Origin: Cytophagaceae bacterium
GTDB lineage: Bacteria; Bacteroidota; Bacteroidia; Cytophagales; UBA9547
Assembly: GCA_027488865.1 (NCBI GenBank)
Contig: JAIYAU010000063.1
Location: forward strand, 1 to 41,310
DNA: 41,310 bases
Reading direction: 5' to 3'
This document shows positions 15,522 through 24,654 of the stretch, one piece after another (the first letter of the stretch is position 1; the number at the start of each line of letters is the position of its first letter). A program made the translations under genes and the position numbers. The notes beneath the pieces are model-generated. The model did not search any database. It was not told the origin of the DNA and saw only the letters and a program-made list of their open reading frames with translations.

Positions 15522-18317
15522 ATGAAACTTTTTACTTTTTTAATGTTGCTAAGTTCTTTAGCAATGGCACAAACCGCCCAACTTACTGGATTATTGCAAG
15601 ATGCGAAAGATAATTCGCCAGTTGTAGGTGTTAGTATTCGATTGACTTCGTTGGATAGTACCAACCAAATACTAAAAGGTACAGCTAGCGATGTAGATGG
15701 AACTTTTAAGATTAATGATATTCCATTTGGAGAATACCAATTGGAAACTATTTTTCTTGGGTATGTTCCTGCAAAACAAAAAATCACCATCAAATCGACA
15801 TTACAAGTGCTACCAACGATAAGATTGGAGATCGATAACAAGGTTTTGGATCAAGTAGAAATTAAAGGGACTGCTGTACGTGTAGAGCAACTTGGAGACA
15901 CTACACAGTTTAATGCCAATGCTTACAAGGTAAATAAAGACGCCACGGTAGAAGATTTAGTGAAGAAAATGCCTGGTATTACCATTGAAAACGGCACATT
16001 AAAATCTCAAGGCGAGGATGTGAAAAAGGTACTGATTGACGGTAAAGAGTTTTTTGGGGAAGATGCCATGATGGCACTCAAGAATTTAGCTGCTGACGTC
16101 GTAGATAAAATCCAAACTTTTGATCGCCCAAGCGACCAAGCACGGTTTACAGGTTTTGATGACGGCAATTCTCAAAGAGGAATAAACATTGTAACAAAAA
16201 ATGGCATGAAAAATGCCAAATTTGGAAAGTTATATGGAGGATATGGCTACGACACACGATATAATGTAGGTGGCAATGTAAATATTTTTAAAAACGATCG
16301 CAGGGTTTCCGTAGTTGGGCAAACTAATAACATTAACCAACAAAACTTTTCTTCTCAAGATCTTATAGGTATTTCTGGAAGTGGTGGGCAACAACGTGGC
16401 GGAGGAGGAAATCCTCCCCGAGGTGGTGGTATGCCGCAGCCTCAAGGTGATTACTATGTGAATGCACAAAATGGAATAGCTACTACAAATGCCTTGGGTT
16501 TAAATTACACCGACAAATGGGGGAAAAAGGTAAACGTTACTAGTAGTAATTTCCTCAACTGGTCTAGCACCAACAGCAATGGTCAGACTTCTAAACAATT
16601 TTTCACAAAAGATACTGTAGCTCAGTTGTATACAGAATCTAAACAAACACTCACTAATAACCTAAACTATAGGTTTAACAGCCGTTTTGAAATAAACTTA
16701 GATTCCAATAATGCCATGATTTGGACACCAAAGATTAATATTCAAAATAACGATATTAAAAACACCCTAGAAGGAATAAATACCTTGGGAGAGGATTCAT
16801 TGAGCAGTCTTACGAACAATAGCCCTACTTTTAGTAAGGTTTACAACGTTAATAATACCTTATTATATCTTCACAAACTCCGCAAAAAAGGCAGAAGTGT
16901 GTCTGCCACTGTGAGTAACGACATTAGTAATAAAACAGGACGTAATAAACTCTATTCGCTAAATAAATATTACCTTTTGGGCGATTCAAGTAGCTTGTAT
17001 GACCAAAAAGGTGTTAATAGTACCAATAGCCAAACACACACAGGTGTTTTTACCTATCTTGAACCCATTAATAAGAGCAGTTTCTTGGCGTTTAACTATA
17101 TGCCATCTATTTCGATTATTAGTACAGAAAAGCTAATTGATAATGTGAACCCAATCACTAACGAATACACGCTTTTTGATTCTACCTTTAGTAATACCTA
17201 TGAAAATACCATAACTAAACAGGCAGGTTCGGTAGGCTATAACTTTGTAAAAAATAAATTGACGTTCGAAAGTGAGGCCAGGTACCAGTATACCCATATG
17301 CAAGGCAAATTGGTATTTCCAAATACAGGTGAAATAAACAAAACCTTCAATAACTTTTTGCCTATGTTACGAGTGATATACGCTTGGAGTAAAACCAAAA
17401 GTCTCCGCACAAGATACCGCACAGCCACAGAATCGCCTAGCATAACCCAACTACAAGGTGTGGTAGACAATAGCAACTCTTTATTGCTTACCACTGGCAA
17501 TCCTGACTTGAAACAGCAATATACCCACACACTTTTTGGACGGTTTGCCAACGTGACGCCAGACAAAGGCAAGAGCTTTGCCTTGTATTTTATGAGTAAC
17601 CTAACCCAAAATTACATTGGAACTTCCACCTATATATCTACCGCTGATACCAATATTGGTAGTAACATTATATTGAGAAAAGGCAGTCAACTTTCTAAAC
17701 CTACCAATCTTAGTGGTTACGTTAATGTTCGTTCTTTTGCCAATTACAGCTTTCCCGTAAAAAAATTCAAAAGCAACATGAGTGTAAATGCTTCTGTTGC
17801 ACTTGTAAGAACACCGGGTTTGATCAACAACCAAAGTAACTTTAGTACCACTTTGGCGAACAATATTGGTTTTACAATTAGTAGCAATATAAGCGACAAG
17901 CTGGACTTCACCATTATTACCAATGGCACTTATAACATAGTCACCAACAAGCTCAATCCACAACGAAACAATAACTATTACTTTCACAACTCCTCATTTA
18001 AAATAAACTATGTTTTTAGTAAAGGTTTATTTGTTAATGGTGAGGCCAATAATACCATCTACACTGGTCTTGGGCCAGGCTATGACCAAAATTTTACCTT
18101 GGTCAACCTTGCCTTGGGTAAAAAGCTATTTGCAAAAGAAAATGGGGAAATTAAATTGTCAGTATTTGATCTCTTGAACCAAAACAACTATATCAACAGA
18201 ACCATTACAGAAACCTACGTGGAAAACAACTCGGTACAAATACTAAGACAATATTATATGCTCACTTTTACTTATACGTTCCGAAAATTTGGCAAAAGAG
18301 AAGAAGATTCAAAATAA
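15522..18317 (+). CDS. TonB-receptor-like outer-membrane beta-barrel protein
   Basis: The protein has 931 residues. A signal peptide (MKLFTFLMLLSSLAMA) is followed by a carboxypeptidase-regulatory-like beta-sandwich (~20-100: GLLQDAKDNSPVVGVSI, TASDVDGTFKINDIPFGEYQ). A plug domain follows (~110-215: VEDLVKKMPGITIENG, VLIDGKEFFGEDAMMALKNL). A long beta-barrel makes up the rest. A glycine-rich surface-type loop lies at ~285-310 (GGQQRGGGGNPPRGGG). This is the outer membrane beta-barrel family often found next to LytS/LytTR pairs in Bacteroidota. A transport role for metals or small peptides is possible but cannot be read from sequence. It ends the operon and is followed by a terminator. The start is the only ATG that gives a signal peptide. 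Confidence 0.9.
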   Translation: MKLFTFLMLLSSLAMAQTAQLTGLLQDAKDNSPVVGVSIRLTSLDSTNQILKGTASDVDGTFKINDIPFGEYQLETIFLGYVPAKQKITIKSTLQVLPTIRLEIDNKVLDQVEIKGTAVRVEQLGDTTQFNANAYKVNKDATVEDLVKKMPGITIENGTLKSQGEDVKKVLIDGKEFFGEDAMMALKNLAADVVDKIQTFDRPSDQARFTGFDDGNSQRGINIVTKNGMKNAKFGKLYGGYGYDTRYNVGGNVNIFKNDRRVSVVGQTNNINQQNFSSQDLIGISGSGGQQRGGGGNPPRGGGMPQPQGDYYVNAQNGIATTNALGLNYTDKWGKKVNVTSSNFLNWSSTNSNGQTSKQFFTKDTVAQLYTESKQTLTNNLNYRFNSRFEINLDSNNAMIWTPKINIQNNDIKNTLEGINTLGEDSLSSLTNNSPTFSKVYNVNNTLLYLHKLRKKGRSVSATVSNDISNKTGRNKLYSLNKYYLLGDSSSLYDQKGVNSTNSQTHTGVFTYLEPINKSSFLAFNYMPSISIISTEKLIDNVNPITNEYTLFDSTFSNTYENTITKQAGSVGYNFVKNKLTFESEARYQYTHMQGKLVFPNTGEINKTFNNFLPMLRVIYAWSKTKSLRTRYRTATESPSITQLQGVVDNSNSLLLTTGNPDLKQQYTHTLFGRFANVTPDKGKSFALYFMSNLTQNYIGTSTYISTADTNIGSNIILRKGSQLSKPTNLSGYVNVRSFANYSFPVKKFKSNMSVNASVALVRTPGLINNQSNFSTTLANNIGFTISSNISDKLDFTIITNGTYNIVTNKLNPQRNNNYYFHNSSFKINYVFSKGLFVNGEANNTIYTGLGPGYDQNFTLVNLALGKKLFAKENGEIKLSVFDLLNQNNYINRTITETYVENNSVQILRQYYMLTFTYTFRKFGKREEDSK

Positions 18318-18356
18318 AAATGTGTTTGTTACAGTCGCTTTTATAAATCACCCCGA

Positions 18357-18377
18357 TATCCCGAAATTTGGGGGATA
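18357..18377 (+). other. Short inverted repeat after the receptor gene
   Basis: TATCCC (18357-18362) pairs with GGGATA (18372-18377). It lies between the stop codon and the stronger terminator at 18408, and may protect the 3' end of the mRNA. Confidence 0.3.
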
Positions 18378-18407
18378 ACACCCAAAGATCAATTTTTTAT
18401 GTCAATC

Positions 18408-18437
18408 AACCCAAAATTGCACAATGTTGGGTTTTTT
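18408..18437 (+). terminator. Intrinsic terminator of the LytTR operon
   Basis: AACCCAA (18408-18414) and TTGGGTT (18427-18433) form a 7-bp stem, with extra pairing in the loop, and run into six T residues (18432-18437). It is placed 90 bases after the receptor stop and before the convergent hydrolase gene. Confidence 0.7.
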
Positions 18438-18478
18438 AGCGAATCAAAGTGTTCTTTTCGTTCAGAAATCCGTGAATC

Positions 18479-19267
18479 TCACAATTGGAGATTAGTATTT
18501 AAACATAGTTGTAAAAATCCTTTTATGGCTGCTAAACTTTCTTGTGGACGCTCAAACATGCCTTGGTGCCCTGTTTCCTCTAAAAATAGACAAAGGCTTT
18601 GTTTTGGGAGGTGGCATTGTTCAAGACTTTTATCTAGTGTAACGGCTGTATCTTCTTTGCCAATTATAAATAGTACGGGTACTTCAAGTTGTTTTAGTAA
18701 TTCTATTTGTGATTCCCTATCGCGCATGGCGTATGTTACTGCCACAATTGTTTCTTGAGGTGTTTTTAGACCTATTTGTATCACTTGTTCAATGCTTGAA
18801 GCCAATTCTTTTCTTCTTCTTGAATAGAATAAGGCTGGTACGAATGGTTCGATAAATGATTTTACACCATATTCTAGGAGGTATCGCGCTGTTTTGTTTC
18901 TTGCTTCTTTTTTCTCTTCACTATCAGCAAATGCTGTAGAATGAAATAATCCAAGACCTTGTACAAGCTTAGGGTAAAGTTTAGCCAAAGCTAAGGCCAC
19001 ATAGCCGCCTAATGAATGACCAATGAGTACACATGTATCTACTTTTAACAAAACTAAAGAATCGTGAACTGCCTTGGCCATGTTTTCAATGGAGGAGGTA
19101 TCGTGTTCATTGTAGCCATTATCTCCAAATCCGGGTAAATCTAAGGCAATAATTCGGTAGTTGTCCTTTAACCCTTCGGCAAGCTCACTCCAAATTTCCT
19201 TGCTTTCACAGAAACCATGCAAAAACACTACATTTTTACCTTTTCCATAGCAAGTATTCGTAAGCAT
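18479..19267 (-). CDS. Alpha/beta hydrolase
   Basis: The protein has 262 residues. The oxyanion motif HGF is at 17-19. The nucleophile elbow GHSLGG has Ser85. The acid is probably Asp206 in GKEDTAV and the base His234 in TGHQGMFE, so the catalytic triad is complete. A lid-like helical segment lies at ~110-180. There is no signal peptide, so it is cytoplasmic. Homologs include esterases, MenH-like and BioH-like enzymes; the substrate cannot be told. It is convergent with the receptor gene and is followed upstream, on the same strand, by a lipoprotein gene ending 31 bases before its start, so the two may be co-transcribed. Confidence 0.9.
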   Translation of the reverse strand: MLTNTCYGKGKNVVFLHGFCESKEIWSELAEGLKDNYRIIALDLPGFGDNGYNEHDTSSIENMAKAVHDSLVLLKVDTCVLIGHSLGGYVALALAKLYPKLVQGLGLFHSTAFADSEEKKEARNKTARYLLEYGVKSFIEPFVPALFYSRRRKELASSIEQVIQIGLKTPQETIVAVTYAMRDRESQIELLKQLEVPVLFIIGKEDTAVTLDKSLEQCHLPKQSLCLFLEETGHQGMFERPQESLAAIKGFLQLCLNTNLQL

Positions 19268-19298
19268 CTAGTAACAATCAAATTAATGGTAAATAATT

Positions 19299-19670
19299 TT
19301 ATTCTTCACGCATGGCTACTCCTTCTTCACTAGCAAAAACATTAAGTTTTCGCGTGGTGCCGTCTTGTTGGTAAAAAGTGATTTTGCCATTTTTATTATC
19401 TTGCCAATCAAGTTTTACCGTTTCTTGGTTAAGATTTTCAGCAAAAATTTCCAACATTAAAGGTTCTTTTTTTCTGTCTTTATATTGTATGGCCAGTTCC
19501 ACAGTCCAAGGATCGAGTTGTGTTGGTTTTTTGCCATTTACTGTAATCTTTATTAGTTCGTCAGCAGAAGTAAACACTATTTCTTTTGAGGACTTTTCCT
19601 GACAAGCATTTAATCCAAAAATTGCCAAAATAATAAAAGCATACAAAGAAATTATTTTTAGATTTTTCAT
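19299..19670 (-). CDS. Small lipoprotein of unknown function
   Basis: The protein has 123 residues with a lipoprotein signal peptide: a hydrophobic stretch and then FGLNAC, with Cys23 as the lipidation site, followed by QEKSSKE. The mature part is a short beta-rich domain (IKITVNGKKPTQ, WTVELAIQYKDRK, KLDWQDNKNGKITFYQQDG). It would sit in the periplasm or on the surface, anchored by lipid. A well-formed promoter precedes it. It heads a likely two-gene transcript with the hydrolase. I do not recognise the family. Confidence 0.75.
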   Translation of the reverse strand: MKNLKIISLYAFIILAIFGLNACQEKSSKEIVFTSADELIKITVNGKKPTQLDPWTVELAIQYKDRKKEPLMLEIFAENLNQETVKLDWQDNKNGKITFYQQDGTTRKLNVFASEEGVAMREE

Positions 19671-19694
19671 TTATTGAAGCATTTTTACACCAAT

Positions 19695-19724
19695 CAAATG
19701 TAACTATTAAGAACACCATTTCAA
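19695..19724 (-). promoter_or_regulatory. Promoter of the lipoprotein gene
   Basis: On the minus strand TTG (19724-19722, within CTTTTG) is followed after 19 bases by TACATTTG (19702-19695), an exact TAnnTTTG. It lies 25 bases before the ATG at 19670. Confidence 0.7.
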
Positions 19725-19919
19725 AAGAATATTTGTGGTTTTGATTAACTTGTAAGATGGTGTTTGCATTAAGTGCGACAAATGATTATTTACAACTTCA
19801 TTACATTTAGTAGTTAGTATTTTTATATACAATATTTTATATCATCCAACGTTATATGTAAGTGGTCTTAATTATGTTATAAAATACTGTCAAAAAATAA
19901 CAATTAGCCAAATTCTATC

Positions 19920-19949
19920 TTGTTAAAAGACAATTATTATTTAACTTTG
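19920..19949 (+). promoter_or_regulatory. Promoter of the TPR-barrel-TonB cluster
   Basis: TTG (19920-19922) is followed after 19 bases by TAACTTTG (19942-19949). Transcription should start near 19956. That leaves almost no leader for an ATG at 19960 and favours the ATG at 19978 as the true start. Confidence 0.75.
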
Positions 19950-19977
19950 TCCATATTGTATGCAAGTAAAAGTGATA

Positions 19978-22900
19978 ATGAATTTGAAGGTAATTTTTTT
20001 AGGGTGTCTAATCTTAGGGGTATGTAGTATTTATGCTCAAAACACCTTGTCGTTTTCAAATCCTAATAATCTTTATACTACAGGCATGGAGCTCTATGCC
20101 AAACAAAAATATAATGCTGCCCAAAAACATTTTCAAGAATATATTTACAAGAGTCCTCAAGATTTGTTGGCCATAGAATGTGCCTATTATTCTGCTTCTT
20201 GTGCGTTGGAACTTTTTCATCAAGATGCAGAACGGCAATTTCTTAGTTTTGTTTATAAATATCCCGAACACCCTAAGTCGAAATTAGCATTTTACGATTT
20301 AGGAAATTTTTATTTCAGACAAAAAAATTATAAAAAAGCTATAGAGAAGTTCGAAAAAGCTACAATAGCGCAATTAGAGGCCGATGACGCACTCACTTAT
20401 AAATTTAACCTTGGTTATAGTTATTTTTATGAAAAGCTTTTTGATAAAGCAGGACTACTTTTTAACGAAATTAAACAAGGCAATCATAGGTTCTCGTTTG
20501 CAGCCTCCTATTATGCAGGGTATATCAATTATAAGAACAACTTGAGTAATGAGGCAATAGCTGATTTTAAAAAAGCTGAACAAAATGAGGCTTTTAAACC
20601 ATTAGTTCCAGTTATGTTGCTCAATGTGTATTATAAACAGGCATTGTTCGATCAAATGATCACCTATGGTAAAAGTGTAGAAACTGCTGGAATTGTAGTA
20701 AAATCTCCTGATGAGTTTAATTTATTAATGGCTGAGGCATATTTTAAAAAGGAAAATTATGGGCAAGCCGTTAACTATTTTGAAAAATTTTCACCAAATG
20801 GCAAAATGTTACCTGATACCTTATATCGCTATGGTTATTCCTTATTGAAGACGGACAATTTAGATAAGTCGATTGCAGCATTTAAACAAATAAGTGCAAA
20901 TAACAGACTAGGTCAGTTTTCAGCATATTATTTGGGTATTAGTTATCTTAAAGCAGGAAATAAGCCTTTTGCTGCCAACGCGTTTACTCAATCTGCTGAA
21001 ATGAAATTTGATGATACCTTGGTAAAACCAACAGCCTATTTTTATGCGGGCAAAGTCAATTTTGATTTAAGAAAATTTTCAGAAGCAATTGGTTTTTTAA
21101 AGGTATTTGTATATAAATACCCTGACCATCCTTTTCAAGATGAGGCAAATGAACTTCTTGGGGAATCCTACCTCAATACAAGTAATTTTGATGAGGCTAT
21201 CTCATATATAGAAAAACTTAAGAAAAAATCAGAACGAATTGGCACTGCTTATCAGAAAGTTACGTTTTACAAAGCCATGGAATTTTTTAATGATGGAAAA
21301 ACAAAGGAGTGCTTGGTATTATTAGATAAGTCGCTTAATTATCGATTTTCAAGGCAGTTTGTACAACAAGCTAACTTTTGGAAAGGTGAGGCGTTGTCTA
21401 TAGAAAAGAACTATTCAGAGGCTATTAATGCCTACAACGATATGCCCGAGGCTGACAATAAGCTCACATTAAAAGCTCTCTATGGCAAAGGATATGCCTA
21501 TTATAATCTAAAAAACTATAAAGAAGCGCTGTTGTGGTTTAAACAATACGTAGATGCTAAAAATCAATTTTACCAACCTTCTAGCTACACCGATGCTTTA
21601 ATTCGGCTAGCAGATTGTTATTATGTTAACAAAAACCAAGAATTGGCGCTGTCGACCTACGATAGAGCTTTAGCCACCAATCCACTGGTGGATGTAGATT
21701 ATATATTGTTTCAAAAAGCAGTGGTACTGCTTATGCAAGGTAAAGCGGAAGCATCCCAAGATATGTTTGAACTTTTAATTCGTCGATTCCCAAATTCCGC
21801 CTATTATGATAATGCTTTATTTCAAAAAGCTGAAATTGATTTTAAACAAAATAAATACAATGAGGCCGTAAAAAGTCTTACCGAGGCCATACAAAAACGC
21901 CCAAATTCACAATTGGTGCCAAATGCCTTGTTAAACCGTGCGACCGCTTACGAAAACCTTCAGAACACTGGCGGAGCTGAAAATGACTTAAAAACAATTT
22001 TAGTGCAATTTCCCCAAGCAGAAGAAGCCCGCAAAGCCCTAGACGCTTTACAGCAAATCCTCAATCAAGAGGGAAGGGGTGATGAATTTGAGACTGCTCT
22101 GGCACTTTATAAAGAAAAAAATCCCCAACAAACTGGTCTTGAAAATGTAGAATTTGAATCTACCAAAGCAGCCTATTTTAATGAAAAGTATCCTCAGGCA
22201 GTAAAAAATGCCACTAACTTTATTAAGGCCTATCCAAGTTCCAACAATAAAGACGATGCAGTATTTTTTCTTGCTGATGCCTCTTACCAACTCAAAGATA
22301 CTACAACTGCACAATCTAATTTCTATTCTGTAATAGAAACAAATACCTCAGAATATGTAGCTAGGGCGTTGCGGGCAGTGGCAGACATTGAACTAGTTAA
22401 GAAAAACTACCAACAGTCGTCTTATTTGTATTTAAGTCTATTAAAAAGAACCAATACAAAAAAAGGTTTGGTATCTGCCAGTTTAGGGCTTTTAGAAAAT
22501 TATTATCAACTTAATAAATATGATTCTGCTATTTATTATGCCAATCAGGTTTTAACTATAGGCAATGCCTCTATCAACGCGAATAATAAAGCTAATTTAT
22601 TTATTGGAAAAGCCTACAGTGCAAAAGGTGATACCACCAAGGCGATGGAAGTTTACCTAAATTTAATAAATAATGCCCAAGATGAGTTTGCTGCTGAAGC
22701 CAATTATCAGCTCGCATATATACTGTTTATCAAAAAACAGTTTAAACAGTCATTGGATAAGTTGTTTTATCTCAATGAGAAATTTGCAAATTACCCTAAA
22801 TGGTTCAATAAATCGTATTTATTAATTGCTGATAACTATGTTGCGCTAAACGAAATTTTTCAAGCCAAAGCAACCCTCAAATCTGTGATTGAAAAGTCCA

Positions 22901-22992
22901 AGGATAAAGAATCTGTGGAAAAGGCAAGACTTAAACTTGAGGCTATTAATAAAATGTCATCGACCAAGTCGAACAATCAAGATGCGGAATAA
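19978..22992 (+). CDS. Large tetratricopeptide-repeat (TPR) periplasmic protein
   Basis: The protein has 1004 residues from ATG 19978, which opens the signal peptide MNLKVIFLGCLILGVCSIYA. An in-frame ATG at 19960 sits too close to the predicted transcription start. The whole mature protein is made of TPR-type helical hairpins. Typical units read YYNLKNYKEALLWFKQYVD, ALFQKAEIDFKQNKYNEAVK, FYFRQKNYKKAIEKFEKA and AYYNSAIYYANQ-like variants. Such proteins act as scaffolds. Related Bacteroidota TPR proteins lie next to Tol/Ton-type genes and are compared with YbgF/CpoB. Here the stop codon is one base from the start of the outer-membrane barrel gene, so the two are translationally linked and their products may interact. 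Confidence 0.88.
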   Translation: MNLKVIFLGCLILGVCSIYAQNTLSFSNPNNLYTTGMELYAKQKYNAAQKHFQEYIYKSPQDLLAIECAYYSASCALELFHQDAERQFLSFVYKYPEHPKSKLAFYDLGNFYFRQKNYKKAIEKFEKATIAQLEADDALTYKFNLGYSYFYEKLFDKAGLLFNEIKQGNHRFSFAASYYAGYINYKNNLSNEAIADFKKAEQNEAFKPLVPVMLLNVYYKQALFDQMITYGKSVETAGIVVKSPDEFNLLMAEAYFKKENYGQAVNYFEKFSPNGKMLPDTLYRYGYSLLKTDNLDKSIAAFKQISANNRLGQFSAYYLGISYLKAGNKPFAANAFTQSAEMKFDDTLVKPTAYFYAGKVNFDLRKFSEAIGFLKVFVYKYPDHPFQDEANELLGESYLNTSNFDEAISYIEKLKKKSERIGTAYQKVTFYKAMEFFNDGKTKECLVLLDKSLNYRFSRQFVQQANFWKGEALSIEKNYSEAINAYNDMPEADNKLTLKALYGKGYAYYNLKNYKEALLWFKQYVDAKNQFYQPSSYTDALIRLADCYYVNKNQELALSTYDRALATNPLVDVDYILFQKAVVLLMQGKAEASQDMFELLIRRFPNSAYYDNALFQKAEIDFKQNKYNEAVKSLTEAIQKRPNSQLVPNALLNRATAYENLQNTGGAENDLKTILVQFPQAEEARKALDALQQILNQEGRGDEFETALALYKEKNPQQTGLENVEFESTKAAYFNEKYPQAVKNATNFIKAYPSSNNKDDAVFFLADASYQLKDTTTAQSNFYSVIETNTSEYVARALRAVADIELVKKNYQQSSYLYLSLLKRTNTKKGLVSASLGLLENYYQLNKYDSAIYYANQVLTIGNASINANNKANLFIGKAYSAKGDTTKAMEVYLNLINNAQDEFAAEANYQLAYILFIKKQFKQSLDKLFYLNEKFANYPKWFNKSYLLIADNYVALNEIFQAKATLKSVIEKSKDKESVEKARLKLEAINKMSSTKSNNQDAE

Positions 22993-22993
22993 A

Positions 22994-24652
22994 ATGAATA
23001 CGTTTTCGTCTAAATTACTTAAAATCATTTCATTGATACTTTATGCAGTATGTGCAAATGTATACGCCCAACTCGACGGAGAGTTCCAAAGTAAAGAAAT
23101 AGTGATTACCAAGGAGGTAGAAAAAGTATTGCCAGAGGCTACGCGAAATATAGAAAAGATTAATTTCGATGTACCAAGAGAGACATACCCTGCTCAAAAG
23201 TATGTTTATGAGACCAATTACAAATTAGTACAAAATGACATAAGAACTAAGTTTAAACTCCCCACAATGAAGGAAGAAGAACTAGCTAAACTGTATGGCA
23301 ACTATGTAAAAGCAGGCTTTGGTAATTATGTCACGCCCTATTTAGAATTATTTGTGAACAACAAAAGAAGTGAAAATCTTGCCTACGGTATTAAATATAA
23401 ACACCTTTCATCAAAAAATGGTCCAGTAGAAAATGCTGGTACCAGCGCAAACAATTTACTGATGTATGCCAACTACATTGGCAAATTATCTAAATTAGAA
23501 TCTACCTTTGATTATCAGCGAGATGTGGTTCGATTTTACGGATATAATCAAGCCATAACCAAAGTAAATACAGATACCATAAAACAGATTTATTCAACAC
23601 CAACATTTAAATTAAACTATCAAGGTGTTTTGTTAGATTCTAACTTGGTGTTGCAACTAGAAGCTGGTGCAAATTCAATTACTGACAACTTTGAAAATAA
23701 AGAAAATGATTTTGGTGTAAAATCTTCTGGTAAATACCATTTGACCAAAAAAACATCAGAAATTTTATGGAATCTAGATGCTTCTTTCATCCAAAGGACA
23801 GAAATATCTACAAATAACAGGTATTTAGTTAAATTAATGCCTATGTATAAGTTTAAATATTCTAAATACACCATTACTGCAGGTATTAACACGGCTTTTG
23901 AAAATGATACTATTTCATCAACTAAATCATTTCATTTGTATCCTGTCGGTAAAATAGAAAGTACATTAATAACCGATAAGTTAAGTGCGTTTTTGGGATT
24001 TGGTGGAGATATAGAAAAAAATACATTTAGAACCATGGTGCAACAAATGCCTTTTTTAGCCAAACAGGCTAATATTAGTCATTCTAATAAGAAAATAGAC
24101 ATATATCTAGGTGCCAAATCTAATCTTACCCACGTTTTATACATTCAGGCAAAAGCCAGTTATAAACAATATAAGAATTTGTATTTTTTTGTGAATGATT
24201 TAGCAGATTCGGCAAGATTTAAGGTGATTTACGAAAAGGACAATACAAATAATATTCAACTCAACTTAGAAATTGGTGCTACTACAAAAAAAGTACAAAG
24301 TGCAATTATGGTGGTTTATAATAATTATAGAATGGATAATGTTAGCGCAGCTTATCACTTGCCGTCTTTCACATCTTCGTGGAATACTACTTATCAATGG
24401 AAAGATAAAATTTATTTTAACTTGGATTTTTATTATATTAGCGGCATCAAAGGTAGAAAGGCTCAAATTAAAGAAAGCCAAATCGACCTAAAAGATATAG
24501 TTGATATCAATCTCAAAGCCGATTACCTTTTATCGAAAAGGAGTAGTGTTTTCTTGTCGGTAAATAATTTATTAGGAAATAGATATCAAAGATTTCTTTA
24601 TTATCAAAACAAAGGCACAAACATTTTAATCGGGGCGACATTCGCATTTTAA
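22994..24652 (+). CDS. Outer-membrane beta-barrel protein, receptor-like without a plug
   Basis: The protein has 552 residues from ATG 22994, one base after the TPR stop. An ATG at 22982 would add four residues. The signal peptide ends at ANVYA before QLDGEF. About 80 residues of periplasmic N-terminus (EIVITKEVEKVLPEATR) precede the barrel. The barrel has alternating aromatic strands and ends FLSVNNLLGNRYQRFLYY...IGATFAF, the typical C-terminus of TonB-dependent receptors. No plug domain or TonB box is visible, so it is not a standard receptor. It lies between the TPR scaffold and an HU/SPOR protein in a cluster with ExbB, ExbD and a TonB-like protein, and may be the outer-membrane end of that machine. 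Confidence 0.8.
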   Translation: MNTFSSKLLKIISLILYAVCANVYAQLDGEFQSKEIVITKEVEKVLPEATRNIEKINFDVPRETYPAQKYVYETNYKLVQNDIRTKFKLPTMKEEELAKLYGNYVKAGFGNYVTPYLELFVNNKRSENLAYGIKYKHLSSKNGPVENAGTSANNLLMYANYIGKLSKLESTFDYQRDVVRFYGYNQAITKVNTDTIKQIYSTPTFKLNYQGVLLDSNLVLQLEAGANSITDNFENKENDFGVKSSGKYHLTKKTSEILWNLDASFIQRTEISTNNRYLVKLMPMYKFKYSKYTITAGINTAFENDTISSTKSFHLYPVGKIESTLITDKLSAFLGFGGDIEKNTFRTMVQQMPFLAKQANISHSNKKIDIYLGAKSNLTHVLYIQAKASYKQYKNLYFFVNDLADSARFKVIYEKDNTNNIQLNLEIGATTKKVQSAIMVVYNNYRMDNVSAAYHLPSFTSSWNTTYQWKDKIYFNLDFYYISGIKGRKAQIKESQIDLKDIVDINLKADYLLSKRSSVFLSVNNLLGNRYQRFLYYQNKGTNILIGATFAF

Positions 24653-24654
24653 CT

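Larger units (their letters stand above)
19671..19977. other. Divergent promoter region
   Basis: This 307-bp spacer holds two back-to-back promoters, one for the lipoprotein gene and one for the TPR gene. Between them is AT-rich sequence in which I see nothing else. Confidence 0.7.

Noticed and set aside
18399-18758. Plus-strand frame after the receptor gene
   Set aside because: It lies antisense to the alpha/beta hydrolase, whose catalytic triad is complete, and overlaps the terminator.
22889-22993. Longer N-terminus for the outer-membrane barrel protein
   Set aside because: The extension lies inside the TPR gene in another frame and would hide the signal peptide, which fits a start at 22994 or 22982.
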